Positions 24,465-32,688 of a DNA stretch of 35,145 nt are shown in pieces. Position 1 is the stretch's first letter; each line of letters begins with the position of its first letter. The notes under the pieces were generated by a model. That model saw only the letters and a program-made list of their open reading frames with translations. It made no database searches and was not told the origin of the DNA. The position numbers and the translations under genes are program-made. Source of the stretch: Edaphobacter sp. (GTDB lineage Bacteria > Acidobacteriota > Terriglobia > Terriglobales > Acidobacteriaceae); contig JAOAPF010000240.1 of assembly GCA_025462755.1 (NCBI GenBank), positions 1-35,145 on the forward strand. Reading direction: 5' to 3'.

Positions 24465-25427
24465 ATGCCAACGAAACCAATCTTAGGACTGCATCATGTA
24501 ACCGCCATTGCGGGCGACCCGCAGCGGAATCTGGATTTCTATACGGAAGTGCTCGGACTGCGGTTTGTCAAGAAGACCGTAAACTTTGATGATCCTGGGA
24601 CTTACCACTTTTATTTCGGGGATGACGCCGGGACCCCTGGAACCATCCTCACGTTCTTTCCGTGGCCTCACGCCAGGCGAGGGACTGTCGGGGCAGGAGA
24701 GGTAACGCACACCGCGTTCGTTGTTCCTCCGACTTCGATCTCCTACTGGGAGGAGCGGTTGGCCTCGAAGAATGTCTCTTTGGAGGGCAAGGAAGAGCGG
24801 ATGGGCGAAACCGTCCTGACGTTCAGCGATCCAGATGGAATGAAGATCGAGCTGGTAGGGCATGCCGAGTCCGGCGTTCTGAAGGCTCCGCGCTTTGCCG
24901 ATGTTCCGGTTGAGCATGCGATCCACGGCTTCTTCGGAGTGACCATGCTGGAGCGGGATGCGCGCCAGACAGAAGTCGCGCTCGCACTGCTTGGCTTCCG
25001 CAAGGTGGCGGAAGAGGGAAACCGGTTACGGTTTTCAGCCGCTGGGGACGCGCTTGGCAACCATCTCGACATTGTGGTCGATCCCAAAGCTGACCCGGGC
25101 CGTCCTGGCGCCGGCAGCGTGCACCACATCGCCTTCCGATCGGAGGATTACGAGGACCAGAAGCAGTGGCACGCCGTGATCAGTCAGCACCTGGGCGTTT
25201 CGCCGGTGATGGAGCGTGACTACTTCCGGTCGATCTACTTCCGTGAGCCGGGTGGGGTGCTCTTCGAACTCGCAACAGACATTCCAGGTTTCGCTATCGA
25301 CGAGCCGCTGGAGTCTTTGGGAGAAGAGCTCCGTGTCCCGCAATGGCTTAGCTCAAATCTGGCCCCTCTGACGCTACTTCTGCCTGCGGTTACGCTGCAC
25401 AAGGCTCAAGTGGAGGTGCGGGCATGA
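24465..25427 (+). CDS. Ring-cleaving dioxygenase (glyoxalase fold, MhqO-like)
   Basis: 320 residues made of two vicinal-oxygen-chelate (glyoxalase) modules. The first has GLHHVTAIAGDPQRNLDFYT with metal His10 or His11; the second has SVHHIAFRSED, and GGVLFELATDIPGF supplies the Glu ligand. It matches Fe(II)- or Mn-dependent hydroquinone-type dioxygenases of the MhqO/LinE group, which open hydroquinones. ATG 24465 has GAAGGAG upstream. The stop overlaps the next gene's start (ATGA), so it is co-translated with the MhqD-like hydrolase, and the MarR gene lies divergent. Role in quinone or electrophile detoxification is inferred from this conserved arrangement. Confidence 0.9.
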   Translation: MPTKPILGLHHVTAIAGDPQRNLDFYTEVLGLRFVKKTVNFDDPGTYHFYFGDDAGTPGTILTFFPWPHARRGTVGAGEVTHTAFVVPPTSISYWEERLASKNVSLEGKEERMGETVLTFSDPDGMKIELVGHAESGVLKAPRFADVPVEHAIHGFFGVTMLERDARQTEVALALLGFRKVAEEGNRLRFSAAGDALGNHLDIVVDPKADPGRPGAGSVHHIAFRSEDYEDQKQWHAVISQHLGVSPVMERDYFRSIYFREPGGVLFELATDIPGFAIDEPLESLGEELRVPQWLSSNLAPLTLLLPAVTLHKAQVEVRA

Positions 25428-26074
25428 TGAACGATCCGCATGCCGGGAGCGCCGTGCTCCAGGATGGAGCGCCGTTGAGCCAGGCCAATCTCGCAGTAGT
25501 GCTGCTGCATGGGCGCGGCAGCTCAGCAGAGAACATCCTCGAACTGGGCTCCGCGTTCCGTCTTCCAAGTGTGGCTTACCTCGCCCCGCAGGCTGTAGGA
25601 CACTCGTGGTATCCGCTCTCGTTTTTAGCACCACGAGAGGAGAACGAGCCGCATCTCAGTTCTGCTCTGGCGAAGATGGAATCAGTTGTCCGCTCCCTTG
25701 AGCAAGCTGGTTTCGGCCGCGAGCGCGTTGTGGTCGCGGGGTTTTCCCAGGGCGCATGCCTGGCGACAGAGTTTCTGGCCAACCACCCTGCGCGCTACGG
25801 AGGGTTGATTGCCTTCACGGGCGGTCTGATCGGACCACCAGGCTCGCTTCGCCACTCATCAGCGGGAGAACTTGCGGGCACACCTGCATTGTTGTGCAGC
25901 GGCGACCCGGATCCGCATGTGCCCTGGGCACGCGTGGAGGAGTCGGCGGCGATCCTGCAAGCCATGGGTGCGAAGGTCACGACGAAACGCTACCCCGGCC
26001 GGCCTCATACCATCACACAGGAAGAACTGGAGCTTGCCCGCAACTTGCTCCTGCAAATAAGCGATAAGCGCTAG
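25424..26074 (+). CDS. Alpha/beta hydrolase, MhqD-like carboxylesterase/phospholipase family
   Basis: 216 residues. AVVLLHGRGSSAENIL forms the oxyanion strand, VVVAGFSQGACLATEF carries the nucleophile Ser in GFSQG, SGDPDPHVPW the Asp and RPHTITQEEL the His. The length and spacing fit the predicted esterase family that includes MhqD. The start overlaps the dioxygenase stop (ATGATG at 25424; the second ATG at 25427 would serve equally). As second gene of the MarR-controlled operon it probably hydrolyses the ring-opened or conjugated product. Confidence 0.9.
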   Translation: MMNDPHAGSAVLQDGAPLSQANLAVVLLHGRGSSAENILELGSAFRLPSVAYLAPQAVGHSWYPLSFLAPREENEPHLSSALAKMESVVRSLEQAGFGRERVVVAGFSQGACLATEFLANHPARYGGLIAFTGGLIGPPGSLRHSSAGELAGTPALLCSGDPDPHVPWARVEESAAILQAMGAKVTTKRYPGRPHTITQEELELARNLLLQISDKR

Positions 26075-26155
26075 CTACTGAATCAACCTTGGACTGATCG
26101 CGACCAAGATCAGATCCGCAACCACAAGGAACAACCCAAACGAAAGGACTACTCA

Positions 26156-26715
26156 ATACGTCTACAAGCACATTCGCTCCTGCTTCCACGATCACCTGGA
26201 AGATCGATCCTGCACATTCCCATGCGGAATTCAAGGTGAAGCACATGATGATCTCGAATGTTAAAGGCAGCTTCAGCGGCCTGAACGGGACTCTGATCGA
26301 GGACACTGCCGATCCAATCCGTAGCCAGGTGGAAGCCACAATCGATATCAGCTCGATCAGCACCGGGGATGAACAGCGTGATGCGCACCTGAAGAGCGCG
26401 GACTTCTTCCATCACGAGCAGCATCCGGTGATGACGTTCAAGTCCACAAAGATCGAGAAGAAAGGCGACGAGGACTATGCAGTAACAGGCGACTTGACTG
26501 TTCACGGAGTCACCAAGCCGCTGACGTTCGCTGTGGAAGGGCCGAGCGCACCAAGCAAGGACCCGTGGGGTAACACTCGCATTGGACTCTCCGCGACGAC
26601 GAAGATCAATCGCAAGGATTTCGGCCTGACCTGGAACGCCGCTCTTGAGACCGGCGGAATTCTGGTTGGCGAAGACGTGCAGATCACGCTGGACGTACAG
26701 TTCATCAAGGCGTAA
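26156..26715 (+). CDS. YceI-family protein with damaged start codon
   Basis: Lipid-binding YceI beta-barrel protein. The frame contains the family N-terminus WKIDPAHSHAEFKVKHMMIS from about 26192, then SSISTGDEQRDAHLKSADFF and VTGDLTVHGVTKPLTF, ending QITLDVQFIKA. Coding similarity runs back to about 26156, where AAAGGA is followed after 7 bases by aatacg instead of an ATG. Inserting one G would give ATG ACG TCT in frame. The first usable starts in the real sequence are GTG 26236 and ATG 26245, which would remove the first strand. No signal peptide, so cytoplasmic type. It lies 80 bases after the MhqD-like gene and ahead of a strong terminator, so it may end that operon. YceI proteins bind isoprenoid-like lipids, possibly quinones. 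Confidence 0.8.
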
Positions 26716-26747
26716 TGCCGCGGTGTCGCGAAGTTGGCGCATGGCGA

Positions 26748-26785
26748 GGGCGCAGTGATCACCCACACTGCGCCCTTCGTCTCGT
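26748..26785 (+). terminator. Rho-independent terminator after the YceI gene
   Basis: Perfect 10-bp stem GGGCGCAGTG (26748-26757) and CACTGCGCCC (26766-26775) with an 8-base loop, followed by the T-rich stretch TTCGTCTCGTTT. It closes the MarR-regulated operon. Confidence 0.8.
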
Positions 26786-26807
26786 TTCCACTTCTACGCT
26801 GTTTTGA

Positions 26808-27167
26808 CTTCGCTCATTAGCGACGGACCGCGAGGGAAACCGGAAAGGCTATGCACCTCCGCCACCCGCGAAGAGTGAAAAACCATCGCTCTCGGTGCCG
26901 ACAGCTCTTCGTGTCTACCGCCCACCGCAAGCCGTTGGTGTAACGCTCGTCGGCAACACTCCGGCACGAGTTTTTTGGGATGGGCAGCGGTACGCCGTCC
27001 GCGAGATTGCTGGGCCGTGGCGCGTGAACGGACTGTGGTGGTCGGAGGCCAACTGGTGCCGCGAAGAGTGGGATGTGCGGCTGACTACGGAGAGCGTAGA
27101 GCGTGTGTGCCGCATCGCGTTCGATCCACGCTCTCGCTATTGGTATGTGCAGGGGACATATGACTGA
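26808..27167 (+). pseudogene. imuB: ImuB C-terminal fragment (DUF6504-like)
   Basis: The frame is open from 26808 but has no good start (first candidate is GTG 26895). It reads GYAPPPPAKSEKPSLSVP, RVYRPPQAVGVTLVGNTPAR, EIAGPWRVNGLWWSEANW, REEWDVRL and YWYVQGTYD, which is the C-terminal part of ImuB, the catalytically inactive Y-family polymerase partner of the SOS mutagenesis cassette. Everything upstream, including the polymerase fold, is missing; a terminator sits there instead. Its stop overlaps the dnaE2 start by 8 bases, the normal arrangement of an imuB-dnaE2 operon. Short DUF6504 proteins encoded alone also exist, so the piece might still be expressed. Confidence 0.6.
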
Positions 27168-27297
27168 GTATGTCGAACTGCACGCTCGCTCTGCCTCCTC
27201 CTTTCTGGAGGGCGCATCACTGCCTGAAACGTTGATAGAGCGAGCTGCCGAATTGGAGATGCCAGCGATAGCACTGCTCGACCGCAACGGTGTCTAG
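27160..27297 (+). pseudogene. dnaE2: DnaE2 (ImuC) error-prone polymerase, N-terminal fragment
   Basis: ATG 27160. YVELHARSASSFLEGASLP, ERAAELEMPAIALLDRNGV is the start of the PHP domain of the alpha-subunit-like polymerase DnaE2. The full protein exceeds 1000 residues; here the frame meets TAG at 27295-27297, exactly where family members continue with YG. From this point the sequence belongs to a different gene, so this is a break by recombination and not a point mutation. Confidence 0.75.
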
Positions 27298-29161
27298 GCT
27301 GTCAGTGATGAGGTTGGGATCTCATCTATCTATCACTACCGCGACTGTAAACGACAAGTACTTCAACACCTTGGAAATCGATTGGACAGCCTTCGAAGAT
27401 CTGTCGAAGATGGTGGAAGATATCGATATTGCTCCAGGGCGAGGCTCCAAGAAAATTCCGGCGGACTATTCCGGGACTGTGATTCGAGTGTCCGACCTGC
27501 GCGCGAGCTGGTCTTTAGCAGGCATCCTAGAAGTCGCCACTTGGGAGCTTGCGCGCCTTACCGACCCTTTCACCAAGACCAAGCGGCGGTTGCGGATTGA
27601 AATTATCTTCAATGGAGAGCGCGTTGAAATCCCACGCCTTGAACACTCCCTACTGGGACTAGCGCAAGCGAGTGCGATCGGCTCTTATTCGATCACTGAC
27701 GGAAAGCCGACTCTCGAAGTCAATTTCTCTTGCGGAGATCTAGGCAAAGGAAATTCACCCGAGACGCTTCGCCTGTTCTTGGAAAAGGTGGATCTTCGAT
27801 CGATCACAGCAGAGGCGGATAGCGAGATTGCAGCAAGCGCGTTGACGAGTGTTGGGCCTTTCGAGTTTGAACTCTACTGGTTCAATCGGCAACGCGTCAA
27901 AGGAGTCGACACGATCGGCGATAGGAAGCAAATCCTTGCGCTGATCCATCAATGGTGTGGCGTCATGCTGTTTCGTGATGGATACCGGGTCAATCCCTAT
28001 GGAAATGACGACGATGATTGGCTAGGACTTGATCGGCGCGCACTCGCGTCCCCCGGTTACAAGTTGAACAAGCAGCAATTCTTGGGCCGGGTCATCATTT
28101 CACGGACGGGAAACTCGAATCTTGTCGATCAGACCAACCGCGAAGGCCTCAAAGATTGCGACGAGAAGGCGGTGCTGCTAGAGACATTGCAGTTCGTGAT
28201 TCAGAATCGGATGCGCCGGTTTTTGGACGACGTGGCAAAGCGCCACCAAGCGACGCTCGTGCCAGACAGCTTGGTTGATGGCGAGAGGCACGTTCGATCG
28301 CTTCGGACAAGAGCCTTGTCATCGCTTCAGTCACTTGAAAAGAGACACAGCGAGGAACTCCCAGTTCTGAATCAATTAACGTCGATCATCGAAGAGATGA
28401 ATGAATACTTTCTGCAGGCAAAGCAGAAGGCAGAACAAGTCGAGGACGAGCGCGATCGGATGATTCAGCTGGCTGGAATCGGATTGATGCTTGAGATCGT
28501 GGCCCATGAACTTGCGAGGTCAACTGAACACACGATCGATGTTCTTAATGCGGCGCCAGAGGGGACGGTCTCTGCCGAAATTTCAGCCCTGTTCAATTCT
28601 CTTCGGGACGAAATGACGACGATGAACAGGAGACTGAGAGTGCTCGATCCTTTGAGCATTTCTGGTCGACAGCGCAAAGAGACTTTCGAGATCAGTGATC
28701 TCGTAAGGGAGATGTTTGCTGCCCACGCGGCACAGTTTAAGCGACACGAAGTCAAAACGTCGATACGATTCGCGGGCGACACTAAGGCGCTGAAGGTCTC
28801 GGGCGTTCGCGGCATGTTCGTGCAGATACTCGAGAATCTCATTCAAAATTCGATTTATTGGATGAAGCTGAAAAAGTTTGATGAAGAGGATTGCACGCCA
28901 AGGATCACCGTTGTCATTGGGGAGAGACCGACGATCTTCGAATTCACCGACAACGGCCCCGGAATCCATTTGTCTCTGCAAGAAGAGGTGTTCAAGGCTT
29001 TCTTCTCTACAAAAGGCAAATCGAAGAGGCAAGGTTTGGGGCTCTTTATCGCTAGCGATTGCGCCCAGCACAATGGCCTGTCACTAAGCCTATCCCCCGA
29101 AAGCAAGGTGGCTGCCGGAAGACTGAACACATTTGTACTGGAAGAGCAGGAGGCGAAGTGA
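27290..29161 (+). CDS. GHKL ATPase (MORC/Hsp90-like) fused to histidine kinase, N-terminally truncated
   Basis: Up to 623 residues from GTG 27290. It begins inside a GHKL ATPase domain: RLSVMRLGSHLSITT is the segment after the GxGIG motif, and the N-box with the DxGxG motif that should precede it are missing. An S5-like transducer region follows (GYRVNPYGNDDDDWLGLDRR, 231-250; NREGL, 283-287), then a coiled-coil-prone linker (about 340-395). The C-terminal half is a histidine kinase: H-box GLMLEIVAHELAR with His406, N-box QILENLIQNS (512-521), DNGPGI (554-559), FFSTKG and QGLGLFIAS. So the kinase is intact while the first ATPase is decapitated by the dnaE2 junction. The stop overlaps the receiver gene start as GTGA. 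Probably a sensor that phosphorylates the next gene's product. Confidence 0.8.
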   Translation: MSRLSVMRLGSHLSITTATVNDKYFNTLEIDWTAFEDLSKMVEDIDIAPGRGSKKIPADYSGTVIRVSDLRASWSLAGILEVATWELARLTDPFTKTKRRLRIEIIFNGERVEIPRLEHSLLGLAQASAIGSYSITDGKPTLEVNFSCGDLGKGNSPETLRLFLEKVDLRSITAEADSEIAASALTSVGPFEFELYWFNRQRVKGVDTIGDRKQILALIHQWCGVMLFRDGYRVNPYGNDDDDWLGLDRRALASPGYKLNKQQFLGRVIISRTGNSNLVDQTNREGLKDCDEKAVLLETLQFVIQNRMRRFLDDVAKRHQATLVPDSLVDGERHVRSLRTRALSSLQSLEKRHSEELPVLNQLTSIIEEMNEYFLQAKQKAEQVEDERDRMIQLAGIGLMLEIVAHELARSTEHTIDVLNAAPEGTVSAEISALFNSLRDEMTTMNRRLRVLDPLSISGRQRKETFEISDLVREMFAAHAAQFKRHEVKTSIRFAGDTKALKVSGVRGMFVQILENLIQNSIYWMKLKKFDEEDCTPRITVVIGERPTIFEFTDNGPGIHLSLQEEVFKAFFSTKGKSKRQGLGLFIASDCAQHNGLSLSLSPESKVAAGRLNTFVLEEQEAK

Positions 29162-31209
29162 TCGAGCAGGTACGGGAACTCCTCAAGGGCAAGAATGTGT
29201 CAGTCGCCGTTATTGTTGACGACGCATACGATACGACGCCGACCGCAGACGATCTAGTGGCAGCCCGGTGGAGCTCGTTTTTTGATGATATTTCGGAAGA
29301 AGAAGAGCAGAGAATCCGCGAACTCGTGGGTCCGACGTATGACGAACTGGACGCACCTGAGCTGGCCAAGAGCGATGGTTTCGTTCAGGCTCTCTGGAGT
29401 CTTCAGGCATTGATCGGTCCTGCAAGGGACATCTTCGCTGTTTACCACACGACTCAATCCCGCAAGCGGCAAGTTCTCGAACCATTGGTGCGACTCCTCA
29501 GCGGCGATTTGGCCATGACTTGCCATCAAGTAGGACGGGAGGTTTCTCTCCCGGAACTTGGAGGACAGGTCATCTTTTTGGACCTCTACATGGGTTTTGT
29601 AGAAGTGAACGCGGCGATGAAGCGCGCGGCATCTAGGGTTCGCGAGTTGATAGACGCAGACCCTTCGGCACCTCCGAGCATTATTCTTCTGTCCCAAAGT
29701 TCCGACATCGAGAAGCTCGCCCCAAAGCTAAGAGATGATGCCGAAATTCTCGGCTGCCAGTTTCGCTGGATCAGCAAGAATGTTCTGAAAGACCCGGCGT
29801 TCGTGGCTGAGAACATCTACGATCTGGTGGCATCGCATGCTGATGCAGTAACGCTCAACGCTTTCATTATGAGCTGGGACAAAGCCCTTGATGTGAGTAG
29901 AAAGTCCTTCATGCGAAACATCCGGTCGCTCGATCTCGCGGACTATGCGAATGTCAGCTCACTAATACTTGAATCCGAGGGTGAGCCCCTTGGAGATTAC
30001 GTTCTGGACATATATGATCTCCATCTTCATAGTTTGATTGAGGGAGATGTAGAGCTTGCCAAGGCAGCAAAAAAGCTGACCACGATCGATTGGAAGAAAA
30101 ATTACCCTCCGGCTCAATTCATGCCGTCGGAAGAGCTCGTCACCCTAATGGACGGAGCTCTTTTTCACAATCAAGTCAGAACAGATTCATATTTCGGAGA
30201 GAATCGCATCCGAACTCCGCGCTTGGGAGAAGTTTTTCTAGAACCTGCACCGCCGCGCTCTGCGGTGCGCGGCCCTGCGATAGAGGTAGTCGCTCCGGAT
30301 GAACCTATCCCGGCTGCCTTGGCCGTGACCCCAGACACGAAAGTTCACGTATTGGGTGCCGCGTCCGATGCAGAGCCGACAGAGGCGGCTGAAGGCACCA
30401 AGGCCGACAAAACATCTGACGAAACAGCGAAACCGAAGCCGCAATTCGCATATGTTGTCTTATCCCAGGCTTGCGACCTCCAACATGGCGAAAGCGATCG
30501 CATCTTGCTTCTTCGGGGAGAGGCCGAACCTTATAGTTGGGCGCAACACGATCGTTCCGCAAAACTAAGAACGCCTATCATGCGAGTCGACAAGGAAGAG
30601 TACTCGATCGAATGGGACACGCTCAGTCCTGAGACTTGGCTCTTGACCGACATTGAGAAAAGATTGAATGCCGGAGTTCGGCGGGCTCGGACCTTTAGAA
30701 TGCCGTTTGCTCTCCAGATTCAGCAAGCATTCATTGGTAAGCTCGGTCGGGTCGGGACCCTCGCAAATCTTCCAACGAGATACGCTGCAGGAATCAAGAT
30801 TTATGCGAAGGCAACAGACGAGACGGCGACGCTCCTTCTTGAAACGACCGCTGCCGAGAGTCAAGCCGTTTGCTTAGTAGGCAGGACAGGAAAGGGAAAA
30901 CTAATGGAGTGGCTACTTCTTTCGGCGTCGTTGAAGGAGAAGCTCAGGGTGTCTCTTCAGGATGTAGATACCGAGAAACTCTATAAGGAGACACCTGGCC
31001 TACGGGATTTCAAGACTGATCCCAGCTTTCTTCGTGCTTTGAGCAGAGGCCTATTGGTTGACCGGACGGATAAAGGCAGGAGTCGTCCACTCAAGGACAC
31101 ACCATTTGACATTGTGCACATATTGACACGGCAGAAGTTAGCCGTTGGTGAACCGGTGAAGGGTCTCAAGGGTCTAGTGTTTGAAATAGATTTCAGCGAC
31201 CCTAGCTGA
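29158..31209 (+). CDS. Atypical response-regulator protein with insertion-bearing receiver domain
   Basis: 683 residues from GTG 29158, which overlaps the kinase stop; this start puts the receiver at the N-terminus. VSVAVIVDDAYD supplies the acidic pair Asp21/Asp22, QVIFLDLYMGF the phospho-acceptor Asp142, SIILLSQSS the Ser switch (about 179) and FRWISKNVL Lys207. A normal receiver has about 40 residues between the acidic pair and the acceptor; here about 110 helical residues are inserted. An alpha-helical middle (about 215-340) and a Pro/Ala/Glu/Lys-rich linker (about 360-428) lead to a C-terminal domain with YVVLSQACDLQHGESDRILL, a SQxCDL motif of unknown function. There is no HTH or nuclease motif that I can see. 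Together with the kinase this forms a two-component-like unit typical of defence islands rather than transcription control. Confidence 0.75.
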   Translation: MIEQVRELLKGKNVSVAVIVDDAYDTTPTADDLVAARWSSFFDDISEEEEQRIRELVGPTYDELDAPELAKSDGFVQALWSLQALIGPARDIFAVYHTTQSRKRQVLEPLVRLLSGDLAMTCHQVGREVSLPELGGQVIFLDLYMGFVEVNAAMKRAASRVRELIDADPSAPPSIILLSQSSDIEKLAPKLRDDAEILGCQFRWISKNVLKDPAFVAENIYDLVASHADAVTLNAFIMSWDKALDVSRKSFMRNIRSLDLADYANVSSLILESEGEPLGDYVLDIYDLHLHSLIEGDVELAKAAKKLTTIDWKKNYPPAQFMPSEELVTLMDGALFHNQVRTDSYFGENRIRTPRLGEVFLEPAPPRSAVRGPAIEVVAPDEPIPAALAVTPDTKVHVLGAASDAEPTEAAEGTKADKTSDETAKPKPQFAYVVLSQACDLQHGESDRILLLRGEAEPYSWAQHDRSAKLRTPIMRVDKEEYSIEWDTLSPETWLLTDIEKRLNAGVRRARTFRMPFALQIQQAFIGKLGRVGTLANLPTRYAAGIKIYAKATDETATLLLETTAAESQAVCLVGRTGKGKLMEWLLLSASLKEKLRVSLQDVDTEKLYKETPGLRDFKTDPSFLRALSRGLLVDRTDKGRSRPLKDTPFDIVHILTRQKLAVGEPVKGLKGLVFEIDFSDPS

Positions 31210-31268
31210 TGACGTGAGACCCCGTCTCTGCCAGAGCGGCCTCAGGAATCGACGGAACCTATACACGC
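31209..31268 (+). pseudogene. Possible Vsr-like nuclease N-terminus with stop at codon 3
   Basis: ATG at 31209 overlaps the receiver stop as TGATG, as coupled operon genes do. The frame reads Met-Thr-stop, then DPVSARAASGIDGTYTR to 31268 with no further stop. This loosely resembles the VSxxxRSxxMSxIxGxxTxPE opening of very-short-patch-repair endonucleases. A TGG to TGA change at codon 3 would explain the stop. After 31268 the sequence belongs to a relaxase remnant on the other strand. The match is short and could be chance. Confidence 0.25.
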
Positions 31269-31272
31269 TTGG

Positions 31273-31569
31273 CTACAACGCCAGTCCAAGACCGGAGTCA
31301 GACGTCGGCCTAGAAAATGTGCCCTGTCTCAGGCCGAGATTCAGCGCCGAATTCGGAGTGTTGCCCAAATTGATCGCAGTCGATTTAGACGTGTCTCGGC
31401 TCAAAGCTTGAGCAAGTGCGGTCTCGTCATTAGTGAAAATATGCTCGTCCTTCGAAGCACGCGAAATAGAGACATATGCAAAGCGGCTGTTGATGAGTTC
31501 GGGGTGAACATCCGTGAGCGCTATGCGAACAGCATCCTGCGAAGCGGGTACTGGGCGACTTAACGATGC
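31273..31569 (-). pseudogene. MobF (TraI/TrwC-type) conjugative relaxase, C-terminal fragment
   Basis: Open minus-strand frame of 98 codons with no start codon, ending at TAG 31273-31275. It reads INSRFAYVSISRASKDEHIF, TNDETALAQALSRDTSKSTA, which is the last helicase motif and the following tail of TraA/TrwC-type relaxase-helicases (family pattern FAYVxxSRA..DA.IYTND...L...L..D.SK..A). All upstream relaxase and helicase sequence is absent. It marks the end of a former conjugative or mobilisable element next to the kinase/receiver genes. Confidence 0.75.
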
Positions 31570-31711
31570 TCACAAGAGGAAAAGTGTGACGATTTAGAAA
31601 TATTCCGGTGCATCGCGGAATAAACCCGTTGTGACGGTGTTCTGGTTTCAAGAGGCCAGCCGCGTTCTCCACTCAAACGCTTGCTGGCCGGTCGTCACGG
31701 AAGGTGTAACC

Positions 31712-32329
31712 ATGTTTTTTTATGTATTACTCGATATAGTTCTCACGCCAGCTCCGCAGCCTCCAGGAAATATCAACCCCTCTCGAGACATCGGGAATGG
31801 TCGAAAAACATCCGACAAAACTCTGTCTCCTTATGTTTATGTCAAGCGATTGGGGATGATTGCATTGGTCCTCGCCGTTGCGTGTATGGCGCGAGACTCT
31901 ATCGCCCAAACGGCGAAAGAGTCGATCGACGTACCTCCTCACTCCAGACTTCTGCTACGGGCCGTTGGAAGTGGAGATCAAGTTTACGGCTGCGTCAATG
32001 GCCGTTGGGCATTGACGGCTCCGGATGCCAAGCTCCTCAATCAGGAGGGATCTGTCATTGGACGACACTTTGCAGGTCCTACGTGGCAGCTCAATGACGG
32101 TAGTTGGGTAAAAGGAAATGCCGTCGCCAAACAGGTTGTTCCCGACGCGACCGCAGTGCCGTGGTTGTTGCTTGAGTCGGTCAGCGGTACCGGAAGATTG
32201 GGGACGGTACGATTTATCCAACGTACCGGGACGCGCGGGGGAAATGCGCCGGACGGTAGTTGTAGCCAGAGCGCAATGCGCAGAGTTCCTTACACAGCGA
32301 CATATTCTTTCTATGAAGCGGGGCAATGA
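31712..32329 (+). CDS. DUF3455 family secreted protein
   Basis: About 205 residues from ATG 31712, which has GGAAGGTG upstream. An internal signal-peptide-like stretch (RLGMIALVLAVACMARDSIAQ) suggests the true start may be nearer 31856 (ATG), giving a normal exported protein; the intervening 48 residues look unstructured. The mature part shows the family order: QVYGCVNGRWALTAPDAKL, IGRHFAGPTWQLNDGSWVKG, ATAVPWLLLESVSGTG, TVRFIQRTGTRGGNAPDGSC and YTATYSFYEAG. DUF3455 proteins are exported beta-rich proteins of unknown function in soil bacteria and fungi. No operon partner. Confidence 0.8.
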   Translation: MFFYVLLDIVLTPAPQPPGNINPSRDIGNGRKTSDKTLSPYVYVKRLGMIALVLAVACMARDSIAQTAKESIDVPPHSRLLLRAVGSGDQVYGCVNGRWALTAPDAKLLNQEGSVIGRHFAGPTWQLNDGSWVKGNAVAKQVVPDATAVPWLLLESVSGTGRLGTVRFIQRTGTRGGNAPDGSCSQSAMRRVPYTATYSFYEAGQ

Positions 32330-32688
32330 TCAAAAAATTGTGCTCATAGCCAGAAGGGCGCAAGGCATCGGCAGCGGCCTCCATCCTGAATCAGATTTCG
32401 AGGACAGGTCGAAGCTATCTATTTGCCCCGGAAATAAAAACAGTGGCAGACATCCCGCGTATGGATCAAGACTCAAAAATGTTTCATCTTCGCAGAGGAG
32501 TTAATTCGCGAGCGCAATGGATCGAAGGTTATTCCCATGACAAATGACTCTCCCAATGTGAATAGGACTCGGATGTGAGTCAGTTGTTGTTGTTTGTTTC
32601 CCTCTCGTCTTCCGGGCCCGCTTGTATTGCTGACTCTGCGTCTACAGAAACCTGTTTCAATTTCTCCCACTAACCAACGAAAGGTTTT
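32330..32688 (+). other. Intergenic region upstream of the glycosyltransferase
   Basis: No gene recognised. Contains the direct repeat gttgttgtttgttt near 32583-32598. GAAAGG lies 6 bases before the glycosyltransferase ATG. No clear promoter boxes. Confidence 0.4.
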
